Positions 50,409-59,950 of a stretch of DNA of 64,000 nucleotides are shown piece after piece (position 1 is the first letter of the stretch; every line of letters begins with the position of its first letter). A program made the translations under genes and the position numbers. The DNA is taken from positions 310,001 through 374,000 of the forward strand of contig NZ_CP059404.1 in the NCBI RefSeq assembly GCF_014217255.1, in the 5' to 3' direction. This DNA comes from Corynebacterium incognita. Its GTDB lineage: Bacteria > Actinomycetota > Actinomycetes > Mycobacteriales > Mycobacteriaceae. Under the pieces are notes generated by a model. That model was not told where the DNA came from and did no database searches. It saw only the letters and a program-made list of their open reading frames with translations.

Positions 50409-50869
50409 TACTCTTTCACCTCCGCCGTGCCGGCGGCGCCCGCGTTTTCTGCGGCGTCACCAGCGTCTACAGGGCGGTCGTTGCTGTCGTGGGCAAAGCT
50501 CACGTCTACGTCCTCATCAATGCTCTTGTCCGCCGGATCCTCTTCCAAGGGATCGCGGCCCGGACGGGTGTAGTCGTCTTTCTTGCCCACCGCTGCTGTC
50601 ACCAGCATGAGGATGGACAAGGAAAAGGAAATCACGATGGAGGTCAATACGAATGCCTGCGGGACCGGGTCGGCGACGGCTCCCATCTCCCCCGGGGCGT
50701 ATTCCCCAAAAGGTTCCTCGCGCCACGCGGTGCCGCCGGCAGACATCAAAATCAAGTTAGCGGCGTGCCCCAACAGCGTGAAACCGAGCGCGATGCGCAG
50801 CATGTCCCGCTGCATCATCAGGTATACGGCTCCTGCCATAAGCAGGCCTGCAGAAATTGCCAGAGTCAT
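50408..50869 (-). CDS. mnhC: Mrp/Mnh Na+/H+ antiporter subunit C
   Basis: A 153-residue protein homologous to NuoK. Three helices: LAISAGLLMAGAVYLMM, DMLRIALGFTLLGHAANLIL and PQAFVLTSIVISFSLSILML; the buried Pro-Gln-Ala-Phe-Val-Leu-Thr motif is characteristic. A 60-residue acidic tail (DPLEEDPADKSIDEDVDVS and on) follows, an extension not typical of other bacteria. ATG 50869 lies four bases after mnhA. Confidence 0.93.
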   Translation of the reverse strand: MTLAISAGLLMAGAVYLMMQRDMLRIALGFTLLGHAANLILMSAGGTAWREEPFGEYAPGEMGAVADPVPQAFVLTSIVISFSLSILMLVTAAVGKKDDYTRPGRDPLEEDPADKSIDEDVDVSFAHDSNDRPVDAGDAAENAGAAGTAEVKE

Positions 50870-50873
50870 CGTC

Positions 50874-53696
50874 CTAGTTCCTTTCTGCCCGGGACATCGC
50901 CTCGAGGCGGGCTTCGCGGTGCTCATCGAGCTGCACCACTTCCTCCTCGTCTGACTGGGGAAGACCCAACATGTTGAGGGCGCCCAAGATGACACCCATG
51001 ACGGATAGGTACACGCCGAGGTCGAAGAAGATCGCCGAGGACTGGTGCATGCCAAAGATCTCAAAGTCGATGGAAGTGAGGAACGAGCCCTGGAAGTAGC
51101 CGACCAAGCCGGTCACCGCCCCCACGAAAATGCCCAGACCAATGAGCGTGAAGTAATGGAACTTGATTCTCGCTTCGTTGTTAGCCGGGGCGGCCAGATA
51201 GAGCAGCGCGAAGCCAGAAGCACCGACCAGTGCCGCGATGAAGCCACCACCGGGTTCCATGTGGCCACGGAAGAACAGCGCCAACGACATCACGATGATG
51301 ATGGGGCCCACAACCTTGGCAGTCACGCGCAGGAACACCGAGTTCAGACGTCCGCTAATGACCGGCGACGCCGCGTCCAGCAGGTTCTGACGAATGGGCA
51401 ACATTTTGTTGGTGTACAGCAAGCTCGCGATGGCCAGACCGGCCATGCCCAGCACGGTGAGCTCGCCCATCGTATCGAAGGCTCGGAAGTCCACGAGGAT
51501 GACGTTGACGATGTTGTGTCCGCCGGTTTCCTTGTAGGTGTTCTCTAGGAAGTACTCGGCCAGGTCGGTCTTCTCGCGGTGGCCAGACAACGCCAGCACA
51601 CCCAACATCGTGGTGATGCCCATGCCGCCGGCCAGCACCATGGACCAGAATTGGCCCGCCCCCTTCTCCGGGGTGTAGTAATCCGGCAGGCGGTGCAGGA
51701 TGAGCACCATAATGCAGACTGTCAGGAACTCCACCATCAGCTGGGTCATGGCAACATCCGCGGCGCCCAGTGCGAAGAACCACAAGATCATGCCAAATCC
51801 CACCACGGAGATAACCACCACAGTGGTCAGGCGGGAGCGGGCCTTAACGGTGGCCACGACGCCCAGCGCGATGAGCAAGGTGTAAATCCAGTCCACGTTC
51901 TCCGAACGTTCGGCCGGTACTGGCGGGATGTCCCCCAGCGTGAATAGACCGACCACGCCGAGCGCCATAATCGCGATCATCGGCAGGGCGAGGTGGCGGC
52001 GCATCGAGGTAGTACCGGAAGCGCGTGCCACGTACTTCTCGCCGAACTCCGTGATCTGCTCACGCAGGAAGTCCACCACCCAGGTGCCCTGAATCGGGGC
52101 ATTGAAAGCAGCCAAGGTGTTGACCAGATGACGCTGGTACATCACCAGCACGATGCCGGCGGTGATAATCAGCGCGGACAGCCCCAGCGGGATGTTGATG
52201 CCGTGGAAGATGGCGAGGTGCGCGTGCTGCTCGGCACCGGTGGCAGCCGTGGCGGCGTGAGACACCAGGGCGTCGAAAAGCGCGGGTGCCAAGCCACCGA
52301 CAAGGGTGACGATACTCAGGATGCCCGGCACGAACCAGAATGCCGCTGATGCTTCCTTGATGGTGGTGACCTTCTCCCCCGCCTTCTCGCGGTCTTCCAG
52401 TGCACCTGCAGGAGCACCAAAAACGCCAAGGATGTAGCGGAAGGAGTAGGCGAAGGTGAACATCGACGTCACCACAACCACGGCAAGCACCATGGTCACC
52501 ACAGTGTCCGGCAGCGGGGCCTCGTAGATTGCCGTAATCAGGCCTTCCTTAGACACGAAGCCGAACAACAGGGGCACGCCCGCCATCGAGGTCGCGGAGA
52601 TCGCCACGATGATCTTGGTGGCAAGCATGTCAATGCGCATAGTGCGCAGCTCGGAGTACTTGCGGGTACCGGCCTCGTGCTCGACAATGCCCACGGACAT
52701 AAACAGCGCCGCCTTGAAGCACGCGTGCGCGATGGTGTGCACCACCGCAGCCATGATCGCGGCCTCGGAGCCAATGCCTACTGTGAGCACCAGCAAACCA
52801 AGCTGCGACATGGTGGAATAGGCCAGCAGCTCCTTGAGGTCATCGCGACGCACGGCCGTCATCGCGCCGAACAACGCAGTGAAACCGCCACAGGCGATGA
52901 GCAGAACATTCCACACCTGCACCTCGTGCACGAGCGGCGAGTAGCGCAAGATCAAATAGATGCCCGCTTTCACCATCGCTGCCGCGTGCAGATACGCCGA
53001 GACCGGAGCGATAGCAACCATGGAATCCGGCAGCCAGGCCTGGAACGGGAACTGCGCAGACTTAGTAAACGCCGCCCCCGCCAGCAGGACGGCCACCAAG
53101 GTGAGCACCCCAGGGTGCTCGGCCCAATAACCGTGGGCAATGATCTCGTCGATCTTCATCGTGCCAGTGGACACCGCCATGACCACGGTGGCGGTGAGCA
53201 GGAGCAAGCCGCCGAACACCGTGACCAGCAGCGTGCGAATCGCGGGGCGGCGCCCTTTCTCACCTGAACTGGCGATTAGGAAGTACGAGCACAGCGTGGT
53301 CAACTCCCACGACACGTAGAACACTACGAGGTCGTTGGTGGTGACCAACATGGCCATGGCCGCGGCAAAGCCACAAATGAAGAAGTAGAAGGTCCCATCC
53401 CTGTGGTGCAGGTAGCGCGTGGAATACATCAGCACGCCAGCGCCGATGAGCAGCACCAGCATGAGGAACACCATGGACAAGCCATCCAATCGGAAGTCTA
53501 AGTCCGCGCCCAAGGATGGGATCCAAGCATAGGTTTCAGTGTGAATCGCGCTGCCTGAATAGACACTGATGGCAAGCCCTGCCGCGACGAGCAGGGGAAG
53601 CGCCAGCAACCAACCGGCATCGCGACGCAAAAGTCGCGAGGCCAGCGGGACCGCCGCCAGTGTCAGACCGAGCAACACCATGAGTGAAGCAATCAT
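50874..53696 (-). CDS. mnhA: Mrp/Mnh Na+/H+ antiporter fused subunits A and B
   Basis: About 940 residues. Residues 1-500 are the NuoL-like part of MrpA: VVFYVSWELTTLCSYFLI with the conserved Glu, FTKSAQFPFQAWLPDSMVA with the key Lys and AYLHAAAMVKAGIYLILRYS. The MrpA C-terminal extension runs to about 775, containing NVILVDFRAFDTMGELTVL. It is followed in the same chain by an MnhB domain: VVGPIIIVMSLALFFRGHME, PGGGFIAALVGASGFALLY and VYLSVMGVILGALNMLG. No separate mnhB exists, which fits the fusion. ATG 53696 has TAATTT (minus, 53703-53708) six bases upstream; a TTG at 53702 is the alternative. First gene of the operon that makes a multi-subunit Na+/H+ antiporter for alkaline and salt tolerance. 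Confidence 0.93.
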   Translation of the reverse strand: MIASLMVLLGLTLAAVPLASRLLRRDAGWLLALPLLVAAGLAISVYSGSAIHTETYAWIPSLGADLDFRLDGLSMVFLMLVLLIGAGVLMYSTRYLHHRDGTFYFFICGFAAAMAMLVTTNDLVVFYVSWELTTLCSYFLIASSGEKGRRPAIRTLLVTVFGGLLLLTATVVMAVSTGTMKIDEIIAHGYWAEHPGVLTLVAVLLAGAAFTKSAQFPFQAWLPDSMVAIAPVSAYLHAAAMVKAGIYLILRYSPLVHEVQVWNVLLIACGGFTALFGAMTAVRRDDLKELLAYSTMSQLGLLVLTVGIGSEAAIMAAVVHTIAHACFKAALFMSVGIVEHEAGTRKYSELRTMRIDMLATKIIVAISATSMAGVPLLFGFVSKEGLITAIYEAPLPDTVVTMVLAVVVVTSMFTFAYSFRYILGVFGAPAGALEDREKAGEKVTTIKEASAAFWFVPGILSIVTLVGGLAPALFDALVSHAATAATGAEQHAHLAIFHGINIPLGLSALIITAGIVLVMYQRHLVNTLAAFNAPIQGTWVVDFLREQITEFGEKYVARASGTTSMRRHLALPMIAIMALGVVGLFTLGDIPPVPAERSENVDWIYTLLIALGVVATVKARSRLTTVVVISVVGFGMILWFFALGAADVAMTQLMVEFLTVCIMVLILHRLPDYYTPEKGAGQFWSMVLAGGMGITTMLGVLALSGHREKTDLAEYFLENTYKETGGHNIVNVILVDFRAFDTMGELTVLGMAGLAIASLLYTNKMLPIRQNLLDAASPVISGRLNSVFLRVTAKVVGPIIIVMSLALFFRGHMEPGGGFIAALVGASGFALLYLAAPANNEARIKFHYFTLIGLGIFVGAVTGLVGYFQGSFLTSIDFEIFGMHQSSAIFFDLGVYLSVMGVILGALNMLGLPQSDEEEVVQLDEHREARLEAMSRAERN

Positions 53697-53746
53697 CGTC
53701 AAAAATTAATCCTGTGAGGTGAAGGGATGTAGTTCGACTGAAATAG

Positions 53747-53773
53747 CAAAAGCGCGCTTAGACAGCGCGCTTT
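53747..53773 (-). terminator. Intrinsic terminator downstream of ftsY
   Basis: AAAGCGCGC (53749-53757) and GCGCGCTTT (53765-53773) form a perfect nine-bp stem with a seven-base loop, followed by TTGCTATTTC on the minus strand. It lies about 155 bases after the ftsY stop and shortly before the mnhA start, so it separates the two transcripts. The 155 bases between hold a short palindrome GTGGGG-T-CCCCAC at about 53805-53817 and nothing I can identify. Confidence 0.8.
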
Positions 53774-53928
53774 CATACAGAGTTTTAGGGCTCAATCCCT
53801 GACAAGTGGGGTCCCCACGACGTCACGTATCCATTGGTGCCGCAGTGCGCCACACCACGGGTGTTGGGATTTTTCGTGAGCATCATGATTTCCCAAGATT
53901 ATCATGGTCGCCCCGCCAACATTAATTT

Positions 53929-55941
53929 CTACTGTGACGCAGGACCCAGGAGGGCATCCACGAAGCCCTCAATCTCAAACGGAGCCAAATCATCGGCACC
54001 CTCACCCAAACCTACGAGCTTCACCGGTACGCCCAGCTCTTCTTGGACCTGGAAGACGATGCCTCCCTTCGCGGTGCCGTCCAGCTTGGTGAGCACCAAA
54101 CCGGTGATGTCCACAATGTCGCGGAACTTGCGCGCCTGCATCAGGCCGTTCTGTCCCACGGTGGCGTCGACGACCAACAAAACCTCGTCCACGTCGGTCT
54201 TCTTTTCCACTACGCGCTTAACCTTACCCAGCTGGTCCATCAAGCCCACGGACGTGTGCAGGCGGCCTGCGGTGTCGATGAGCACGACGTCGACGCCCTG
54301 CTCCACGCCGGCAGCCACGGCATCGAATGCCACCGCTGCGGGGTCCGCGCCTTCCTTGCCGCGCACGGTGGAGGCGCCCACGCGGCGTCCCCAGGTTTCC
54401 AGCTGGTCCGCCGCCGCGGCACGGAAGGTATCCGCCGCACCGAGCAACACGTTGTGCCCCATGGACACGAGCACACGCGCCAGCTTGCCGGTGGTGGTGG
54501 TCTTGCCCGTGCCGTTGACGCCAACGACCATCACCACAGCCGGCTTGCCGTTGTTCGGCATCGCCTTGATGGAGCGGTCCATCTCCGGCTTACCAGCCTC
54601 AATGAGCACCTCGCGCAGCATCGCGCGGGCCTCTGCCTCGTTGGCAACGCCGCGCTCCGCGATGCGCTCGCGCAGCGCCTCGGTGACCTTCAGCGTGGAC
54701 TTGGTGCCCAGGTCCGCCATGATGAGGGTGTCTTCCACGTCCTCCCAGGCGTCCTCATCCAGGTCACCCTCGGACAGAATTCCCAGTAGGCCCTTGCCAA
54801 TCGCGTTCTGCGAGCGGGACAGCCGGCCACGCAGGCGGCCAATACGGCCGGCAGCCGGTGCGATCTCTTCTGTCTGCTGGCCACCATCGGCGATCACGGA
54901 ATCCTTCACCGCCGAATCCGTCGCCGCGGCCTCCGCAGAAGCGGCAGGCTTTGCCTCGTCACGCGCAGCTGCTGCCGACGCCGCCGTCACCCCGGCCGCT
55001 ACCGCTGCTTCCTCGGCCTTGGCTTCCTCGTTCTTAGTTTGCTCGGCCTTGGACGTCTCAGTCTTGGGCTCGTCGCTCTTGGCCTCCGTTGCCTGCGCCT
55101 TATCTTCCTTGCGCTCTTCAACCTTGGCGTCCTTTGGCTGCGCAGCGACCTCGGGGGCGTGCTGGGCTTGATTTTTGTCCTGGGTGCCGGCAGCGTCCTG
55201 CTTGTCGACGCCCGCGTGAGGCTTGGCGTCGCCCTTCTTTTCTGCGTCGGCCTTCTCGGTCTGTTCCTTCTTGCCCGAGGCAGCGGTAGCGCCAGCGATG
55301 GCCGCGCCGCCTACTCCCCCGGCTACGGCCGCGGAGGTCGCACCCAGGCGCTCCTTATCGGTGCCCTTGTCACCGGCCTTGCCAGACGGCTTCTTGTCGC
55401 CCGCATCAACGGTCTTCTCATCAGCCTTGGGCGCAGCCGCCTTCGCCTCAGAGGCCTTCGCCTGGGAGGATTTCTCCTCGGCCTTGGTGGGAGCGCTGTC
55501 CTGGGGCTTCGCTTCCGGCGTGGGACCGGCCTTTGGTGCCACAGCCTTGGCCGCAGAGGATGTGCTGTCGGAGGACTTGGCGGCGGCTACCTGGGAGTTG
55601 TTGGTGCCATCCTTGAGAGTGGAGGCCTTCGTCGAGGTTGCCTGGGTCGACGTTGCTTTAGTCGACGTCGCCTTGGTGGAGTCGGCCTGAGGAGTTGCGG
55701 GAACCGCCTCCTTCTCCTTCTCGGCGGGAGAAGAACCGGCCGGGGCGAAGTTAAACCCACCCTTGGCCTGGTAATTTCCTGACTTCTCCTCGCGCGTGAG
55801 TTCCTTGGGCTCGTCCTTCTTCTCAAAGGAGACCTTTTTGGCGTCGGCGCGCTTCTTACCAATAACAACGAGGGCGATCACCATCAGCAGCAGAAGTACC
55901 GCCACGCCAATGATGATCCACAAGGCTAAGTTTCCAGTCAT
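53929..55941 (-). CDS. ftsY: Signal recognition particle receptor FtsY
   Basis: About 670 residues. A membrane anchor helix (LALWIIIGVAVLLLLMVIAL) lies at the very N-terminus. Then comes a low-complexity, highly charged linker of about 350 residues rich in Ala, Lys, Glu, Ser and Thr, with a short repeat of STKAT units (encoded near 55625-55680). The NG domain occupies the last 300 residues: VVGVNGTGKTTTTGKLARVL (P-loop), LIDTAGRLHTS and LTKLDGTAKGG, ending FEIEGFVDALLG. It is the receptor that accepts SRP-ribosome complexes at the membrane. ATG 55941 begins at the anchor helix; the ATG/GTG at 55977 would add 12 polar residues. Downstream of smc with a gap of 82 bases. Confidence 0.94.
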   Translation of the reverse strand: MTGNLALWIIIGVAVLLLLMVIALVVIGKKRADAKKVSFEKKDEPKELTREEKSGNYQAKGGFNFAPAGSSPAEKEKEAVPATPQADSTKATSTKATSTQATSTKASTLKDGTNNSQVAAAKSSDSTSSAAKAVAPKAGPTPEAKPQDSAPTKAEEKSSQAKASEAKAAAPKADEKTVDAGDKKPSGKAGDKGTDKERLGATSAAVAGGVGGAAIAGATAASGKKEQTEKADAEKKGDAKPHAGVDKQDAAGTQDKNQAQHAPEVAAQPKDAKVEERKEDKAQATEAKSDEPKTETSKAEQTKNEEAKAEEAAVAAGVTAASAAAARDEAKPAASAEAAATDSAVKDSVIADGGQQTEEIAPAAGRIGRLRGRLSRSQNAIGKGLLGILSEGDLDEDAWEDVEDTLIMADLGTKSTLKVTEALRERIAERGVANEAEARAMLREVLIEAGKPEMDRSIKAMPNNGKPAVVMVVGVNGTGKTTTTGKLARVLVSMGHNVLLGAADTFRAAAADQLETWGRRVGASTVRGKEGADPAAVAFDAVAAGVEQGVDVVLIDTAGRLHTSVGLMDQLGKVKRVVEKKTDVDEVLLVVDATVGQNGLMQARKFRDIVDITGLVLTKLDGTAKGGIVFQVQEELGVPVKLVGLGEGADDLAPFEIEGFVDALLGPASQ

Positions 55942-56023
55942 GCCTTCTATAGTGTCAGGATTTGTGTCCGTTGACACCTTCAGGGGGTGAATTTCCGCGA
56001 AACATTGCCGCGGTACGGCGCAG

Positions 56024-59000
56024 CTAGGCGTCAGAGTTCACGCCGAGACGTTCCGCATCCGCGCTCGCCTGTTTGGTGGCGGGTGCCGCGCCGGCCGGGT
56101 TCATGCGCTGGCTGAGCACGCGGGTCACACCATCGCCACGCATGGTCACGCCGTAAAGCACGTTGGCCACATCCATCGTCGGCTTCTGGTGTGTGATGAC
56201 GATGAGCTGCGAATCGTGGCGTAGCTCCTCAAACAGCGCAATGAGGCGCCGCAGGTTGACGTCATCCAGGGCCGCTTCTACCTCGTCCATGACGTAGAAC
56301 GGGCTGGGGCGCGCGCGGAAGATGGCCACCAGCATCGCCAGGGCCGTCAGCGACTTTTCGCCGCCAGAAAGCAAGGACAAGCGCTTGACTTTCTTGCCCG
56401 GCGGGCGGGCCTCCACCTCAATGCCGGTGGCGAGCAGGTTGTCCGGCTCGGTGAGGATGAGGCGCCCCTCGCCGCCGGGGAACAAGGTGTTGAAGACCTT
56501 GGGAAACTCCGCCTCCACGTCTTTCCAGGCGTCGGCGAACAGTTGCAGGATCTTTGCGTCCACGTCCTCGATGACGCCGATGAGGTCCTTACGCGCCTGG
56601 ATGACATCATTGAGCTGCGTGGACAGATAGCTATAGCGCTCCTCCAGAGCTTTGTACTCCTCCAACGCCAAAGGGTTGACCTTGCCAAGCGCGTTGAGGT
56701 CACGCTCCGCCTGCTTGAGGCGCTGGTTTTCCGCAGCGCGGTCAAAGTCTTGGGCCGGGGTGTAGTCCTGCAGAAGGTCCAGGATAGCAATGCCGAGCTG
56801 GTCCACCACCTTTGATTCCGCCTCGTCCACGCGGACCTGTGCCTCCGAGTAGGCGATGTCCGCTTCATGAGAGGACACGCCCAGCCTGTCGGCGTGACTG
56901 CGCGCCGCGGACACCGCCTGCTTCGCATTCTGCAACTGTGCGGTGAGCTGGTTTTTCTCCTCGGTGAGGCGGTCGCGCCGCGCGGTCACGCGCTCGAGCA
57001 CTTCGGCCGCGCGGGCGCGGAGGTTCTGGGCGTGCTCATCAACCGCAGCGGCGAGGACAGCCTGGGCACGCCGGCGTTGCATGGCCTGCTCGTGGCGGGC
57101 TTTGGCCTGACGCTCGTGCTCGGCCTGCCGGCGCAGGGCGTCGCCGCGCCCGGCCACGTGGCCCACCTTGTCCTGGGCCGTGCCCAATGCTAGCTGGGCC
57201 TGCATCTCCATTGCCTTGACCTGCTCCAGCGCAGTGGCTGCGGCATCGCGGGCTGCGGTGTTCGGCTCTGCGTCGTCCTCGTCGCGTTCCACGCGGGAGA
57301 GGCGATCGCGGACCTCCGCGAGTTCCTTGCGCAGTTCACTGAGCCGCACCTCTGCCGCAGTAGTGTGCGCCGCGGCCTTTTCGTGCTCGGACTGGTTCGC
57401 CTCATATTGCTTGGTCAGGCGTTGTGCGTCGCGCTTCCAGGAGTCCACGATGGTGTCGTGCTCGCGCAGCGCAGCCTTCGCCGACGCCGCCTGCACTCGT
57501 GCTTCCTCCGCAGCGATCTTCGCGCCCTCGAACGTGCCAGAGAGTTCCTGTAGTTCTCGGCGCGCGGCGGCCAGTTCCTTGTCCGCCTCGGCGATGCGCG
57601 CGCTGACCTCGACCGTGGTGGGCGCACCGGTGCCGGCCTGCATCCAGCCTTCACCCACTACGACTCCGCCGCGGGTAACGGCGCGCAGGCGCGGGTCCTC
57701 CCCTACAATCGCGCGGGCGGTGTCAACGTCGGCGACCAACACGACGTCGGCAAGCACCCGGTTTACCGCGGCAGCCACGGACGGTTGGCACTCAACGTGA
57801 TCGAGCAGCCAACTGGTGTCCGCGGGCAAGTTCGCTTCCAAACGCCAGCCACCGGAGGCGGCGTTCCGCGAAGCGGAACCGCCGCCGAGAGAAGCGCCGA
57901 TGACCGTCGTGCGCGCTGCGTTGTGCAGGGATTCGGACAGCGCCGCGGCATCGAAGCCATCGCCGGACGTGGTGGAGAGCGCCTCGGCGAAGGGACCCAG
58001 CGCCGCGGCCACGGCGGACTCCTCGGTGGTGCTGAGGAATTCAGCGAGAGGTGTGAAGTCTGGCCCCAGGTCCACGGCATCGGGGGCGGAGTCCTGCAAA
58101 GTGGCAATGCGCGATTCGAGCGTGGCGACGGCGCGTTCCAGCTCGCGCTGCTGATCCCGCAGCTGTTCGAGGCGCGACTCTGCGGCCGCGGCCTCGCTGG
58201 CCGCACGGACGTGTGCTTCCTCGGTATCGGCGCGCTCCGCGGTAAGCTCGTCCACCTTCGCCTGCGCATCCGCCGCCTCCTGCCGCGCCGCGACGGCGCG
58301 TTGCTTGGAGTTGTTCAGTGCCTCGTCCTGGCGTTGGATTTCTTCCTCCGCCGCGGTGACCTGGGTACGCAGGGATTCCTCGGACGCGAGCAGACGCACC
58401 ACGCCCTCGCGGCGGTCCGCGATGGCGCGCACCTGTGCCATGTGCTCGCGCTCCGCAGCCTGGAATTCCTCCTGCCGCTCAGTCACCTCCTCACGGATGT
58501 CCTCCAGCCGTTCCGCGGCTTCCTCAGCGGCTTCCCGCAGGCGCTCTTCTTCCTCGTCGGCCGCAGCCGCGCGGGCGAGGAGATCGTCAGGGTCCTGCCC
58601 GGTGTACGCCACTTGGGCGCCCACGTTGGAGGCGCGCTCGGCGGCGATGCGCTCGGTGGCTGAGATACGCTCCGAGAGGTTAGACAAGTCAAACCACAGC
58701 TGTTGGGCCTTGTCGGCGGCGGGGGCGGTCTCCCCTAGCTGCTCTTCAAGCTCCAGCTGCACGCCGGAGGCTTCTTCCAGCTGCTCCGAGACCTCGGCGA
58801 GCTGCTCCCGCAGCTGCTCCGCGCGCCGTTCCGCTTCCTCGGCCTTGCGGCGCACGCGCACAATGTTGTCGCCCGCCAATCGCAACCGAGCGTCGCGCAG
58901 GTCCGCCTGCACGGTCGCCGCGCGCTGCGCTGCCTCGGCCTGGCGCGCCAGCGGTTTGAGCTGTTTTCCCAACTCGTCAGTGAGGTCAGTGAGGCGATCC

Positions 59001-59563
59001 AGGTTGGCCTGCATGCCGCCCAGCTTGCGGTGCGCTTTCTCCCGGCGGCGGCGGTGCTTGAGCACGCCCGCGGCCTCTTCGATATAGGCGCGCCGGTCCT
59101 CCGGGCGGGACTCGAGGATCTCCGCGAGCTTGCCCTGCCCGACGATGATGTGCATCTCGCGGCCGATGCCGGAATCCGACAGCAGCTCTTGGATATCCAT
59201 CAGGCGGGCCTTGGCGCCGTTGATTTCGTATTCGCTCGCGCCGTCACGGTACATGCGGCGGGTGACGGACACCTCGGAGTATTCGATGGGCAGGGCACCG
59301 TCCGCGTTGTCTATGGTCAGCGTAACCTCGGCGCGCCCCAAAGGCTTGCGATCGCCCGCACCCGCGAAGATGACATCTTCCATCTTGCCGCCGCGCAGGG
59401 TCTTTGCGCCTTGCTCACCCATGACCCACGCCAGGGCGTCCACAACGTTGGACTTTCCGGAGCCGTTGGGGCCGACGACGGCACAGATGCCGGGTTCAAA
59501 TTTTAGGGTCGTCGCAGACGCGAAGGACTTGAATCCTTTGAGCGTCAGCGATTTCAAATACAT
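56024..59563 (-). CDS. smc: Chromosome segregation SMC ATPase
   Basis: An 1179-residue SMC. Walker A AVVGPNGSGKSNVVDALAWV near residue 32, Q-loop GRMHIIVGQGKL-like sequence EMHIIVGQGKLAEIL, a first coiled coil (about 165-490), the hinge (about 500-660, around LLDHVECQPSVAAAVNRVLA), a second coiled coil (about 670-1000), then LSLLSGGEKSLTALAMLVAI (signature) and PSPFYVMDEVEAALDDVN (Walker B). With ScpA/ScpB (not in this window) it compacts and aligns chromosome arms. ATG 59563. acyP lies 50 bases upstream. Confidence 0.97.
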   Translation of the reverse strand: MYLKSLTLKGFKSFASATTLKFEPGICAVVGPNGSGKSNVVDALAWVMGEQGAKTLRGGKMEDVIFAGAGDRKPLGRAEVTLTIDNADGALPIEYSEVSVTRRMYRDGASEYEINGAKARLMDIQELLSDSGIGREMHIIVGQGKLAEILESRPEDRRAYIEEAAGVLKHRRRREKAHRKLGGMQANLDRLTDLTDELGKQLKPLARQAEAAQRAATVQADLRDARLRLAGDNIVRVRRKAEEAERRAEQLREQLAEVSEQLEEASGVQLELEEQLGETAPAADKAQQLWFDLSNLSERISATERIAAERASNVGAQVAYTGQDPDDLLARAAAADEEEERLREAAEEAAERLEDIREEVTERQEEFQAAEREHMAQVRAIADRREGVVRLLASEESLRTQVTAAEEEIQRQDEALNNSKQRAVAARQEAADAQAKVDELTAERADTEEAHVRAASEAAAAESRLEQLRDQQRELERAVATLESRIATLQDSAPDAVDLGPDFTPLAEFLSTTEESAVAAALGPFAEALSTTSGDGFDAAALSESLHNAARTTVIGASLGGGSASRNAASGGWRLEANLPADTSWLLDHVECQPSVAAAVNRVLADVVLVADVDTARAIVGEDPRLRAVTRGGVVVGEGWMQAGTGAPTTVEVSARIAEADKELAAARRELQELSGTFEGAKIAAEEARVQAASAKAALREHDTIVDSWKRDAQRLTKQYEANQSEHEKAAAHTTAAEVRLSELRKELAEVRDRLSRVERDEDDAEPNTAARDAAATALEQVKAMEMQAQLALGTAQDKVGHVAGRGDALRRQAEHERQAKARHEQAMQRRRAQAVLAAAVDEHAQNLRARAAEVLERVTARRDRLTEEKNQLTAQLQNAKQAVSAARSHADRLGVSSHEADIAYSEAQVRVDEAESKVVDQLGIAILDLLQDYTPAQDFDRAAENQRLKQAERDLNALGKVNPLALEEYKALEERYSYLSTQLNDVIQARKDLIGVIEDVDAKILQLFADAWKDVEAEFPKVFNTLFPGGEGRLILTEPDNLLATGIEVEARPPGKKVKRLSLLSGGEKSLTALAMLVAIFRARPSPFYVMDEVEAALDDVNLRRLIALFEELRHDSQLIVITHQKPTMDVANVLYGVTMRGDGVTRVLSQRMNPAGAAPATKQASADAERLGVNSDA

Positions 59564-59613
59564 CGGTGACAGTGTAGCGAGGCTGCGTGCGCAGACCTAA
59601 ACTAACGCGCCTT

Positions 59614-59925
59614 TTAGCGCTCGACGAAGCCGCCTTCCCCCTTAGGCTCGGCCCACTGCTCCACCACTAGCGTCACCTCACCCGGCCGGCCTGCGCTGCT
59701 CGGCTGCTCCCCCAATAACTCCAGCAGACGCACGCAGTGCTCGGGTGGTCCCTCGGCAACGATCTGGACGCGGCCGTCGGACAAGTTAGTGGCGTGACCG
59801 TGTAATCCGAGCTCTAAAGCACGAGAGCGCGTCCACCACCGAAACCCCACGCCTTGCACGTGACCGTGCACGAAGGCGGTGAGGCGGGTGGAGTCCGCGC
59901 TTGTCGACGAATCCTGTGGGTCCAT
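59614..59925 (-). CDS. acyP: Acylphosphatase
   Basis: A 103-residue enzyme that hydrolyses acyl phosphates. FVHGHVQGVGFRWWTRSRAL carries the catalytic Arg in GVGFRWW, and HATNLSDGRVQIVAEGPP carries the catalytic Asn. The C-terminal VVEQWAEPKGEGGF is normal. ATG 59925 has a minus-strand TAAGAT (59934-59939) eight bases upstream, consistent with a leaderless transcript. Its place before smc is the usual one in corynebacteria and mycobacteria. Confidence 0.93.
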   Translation of the reverse strand: MDPQDSSTSADSTRLTAFVHGHVQGVGFRWWTRSRALELGLHGHATNLSDGRVQIVAEGPPEHCVRLLELLGEQPSSAGRPGEVTLVVEQWAEPKGEGGFVER

Positions 59926-59950
59926 GCCCCGCTATCTTAGCGGCTGGTCC

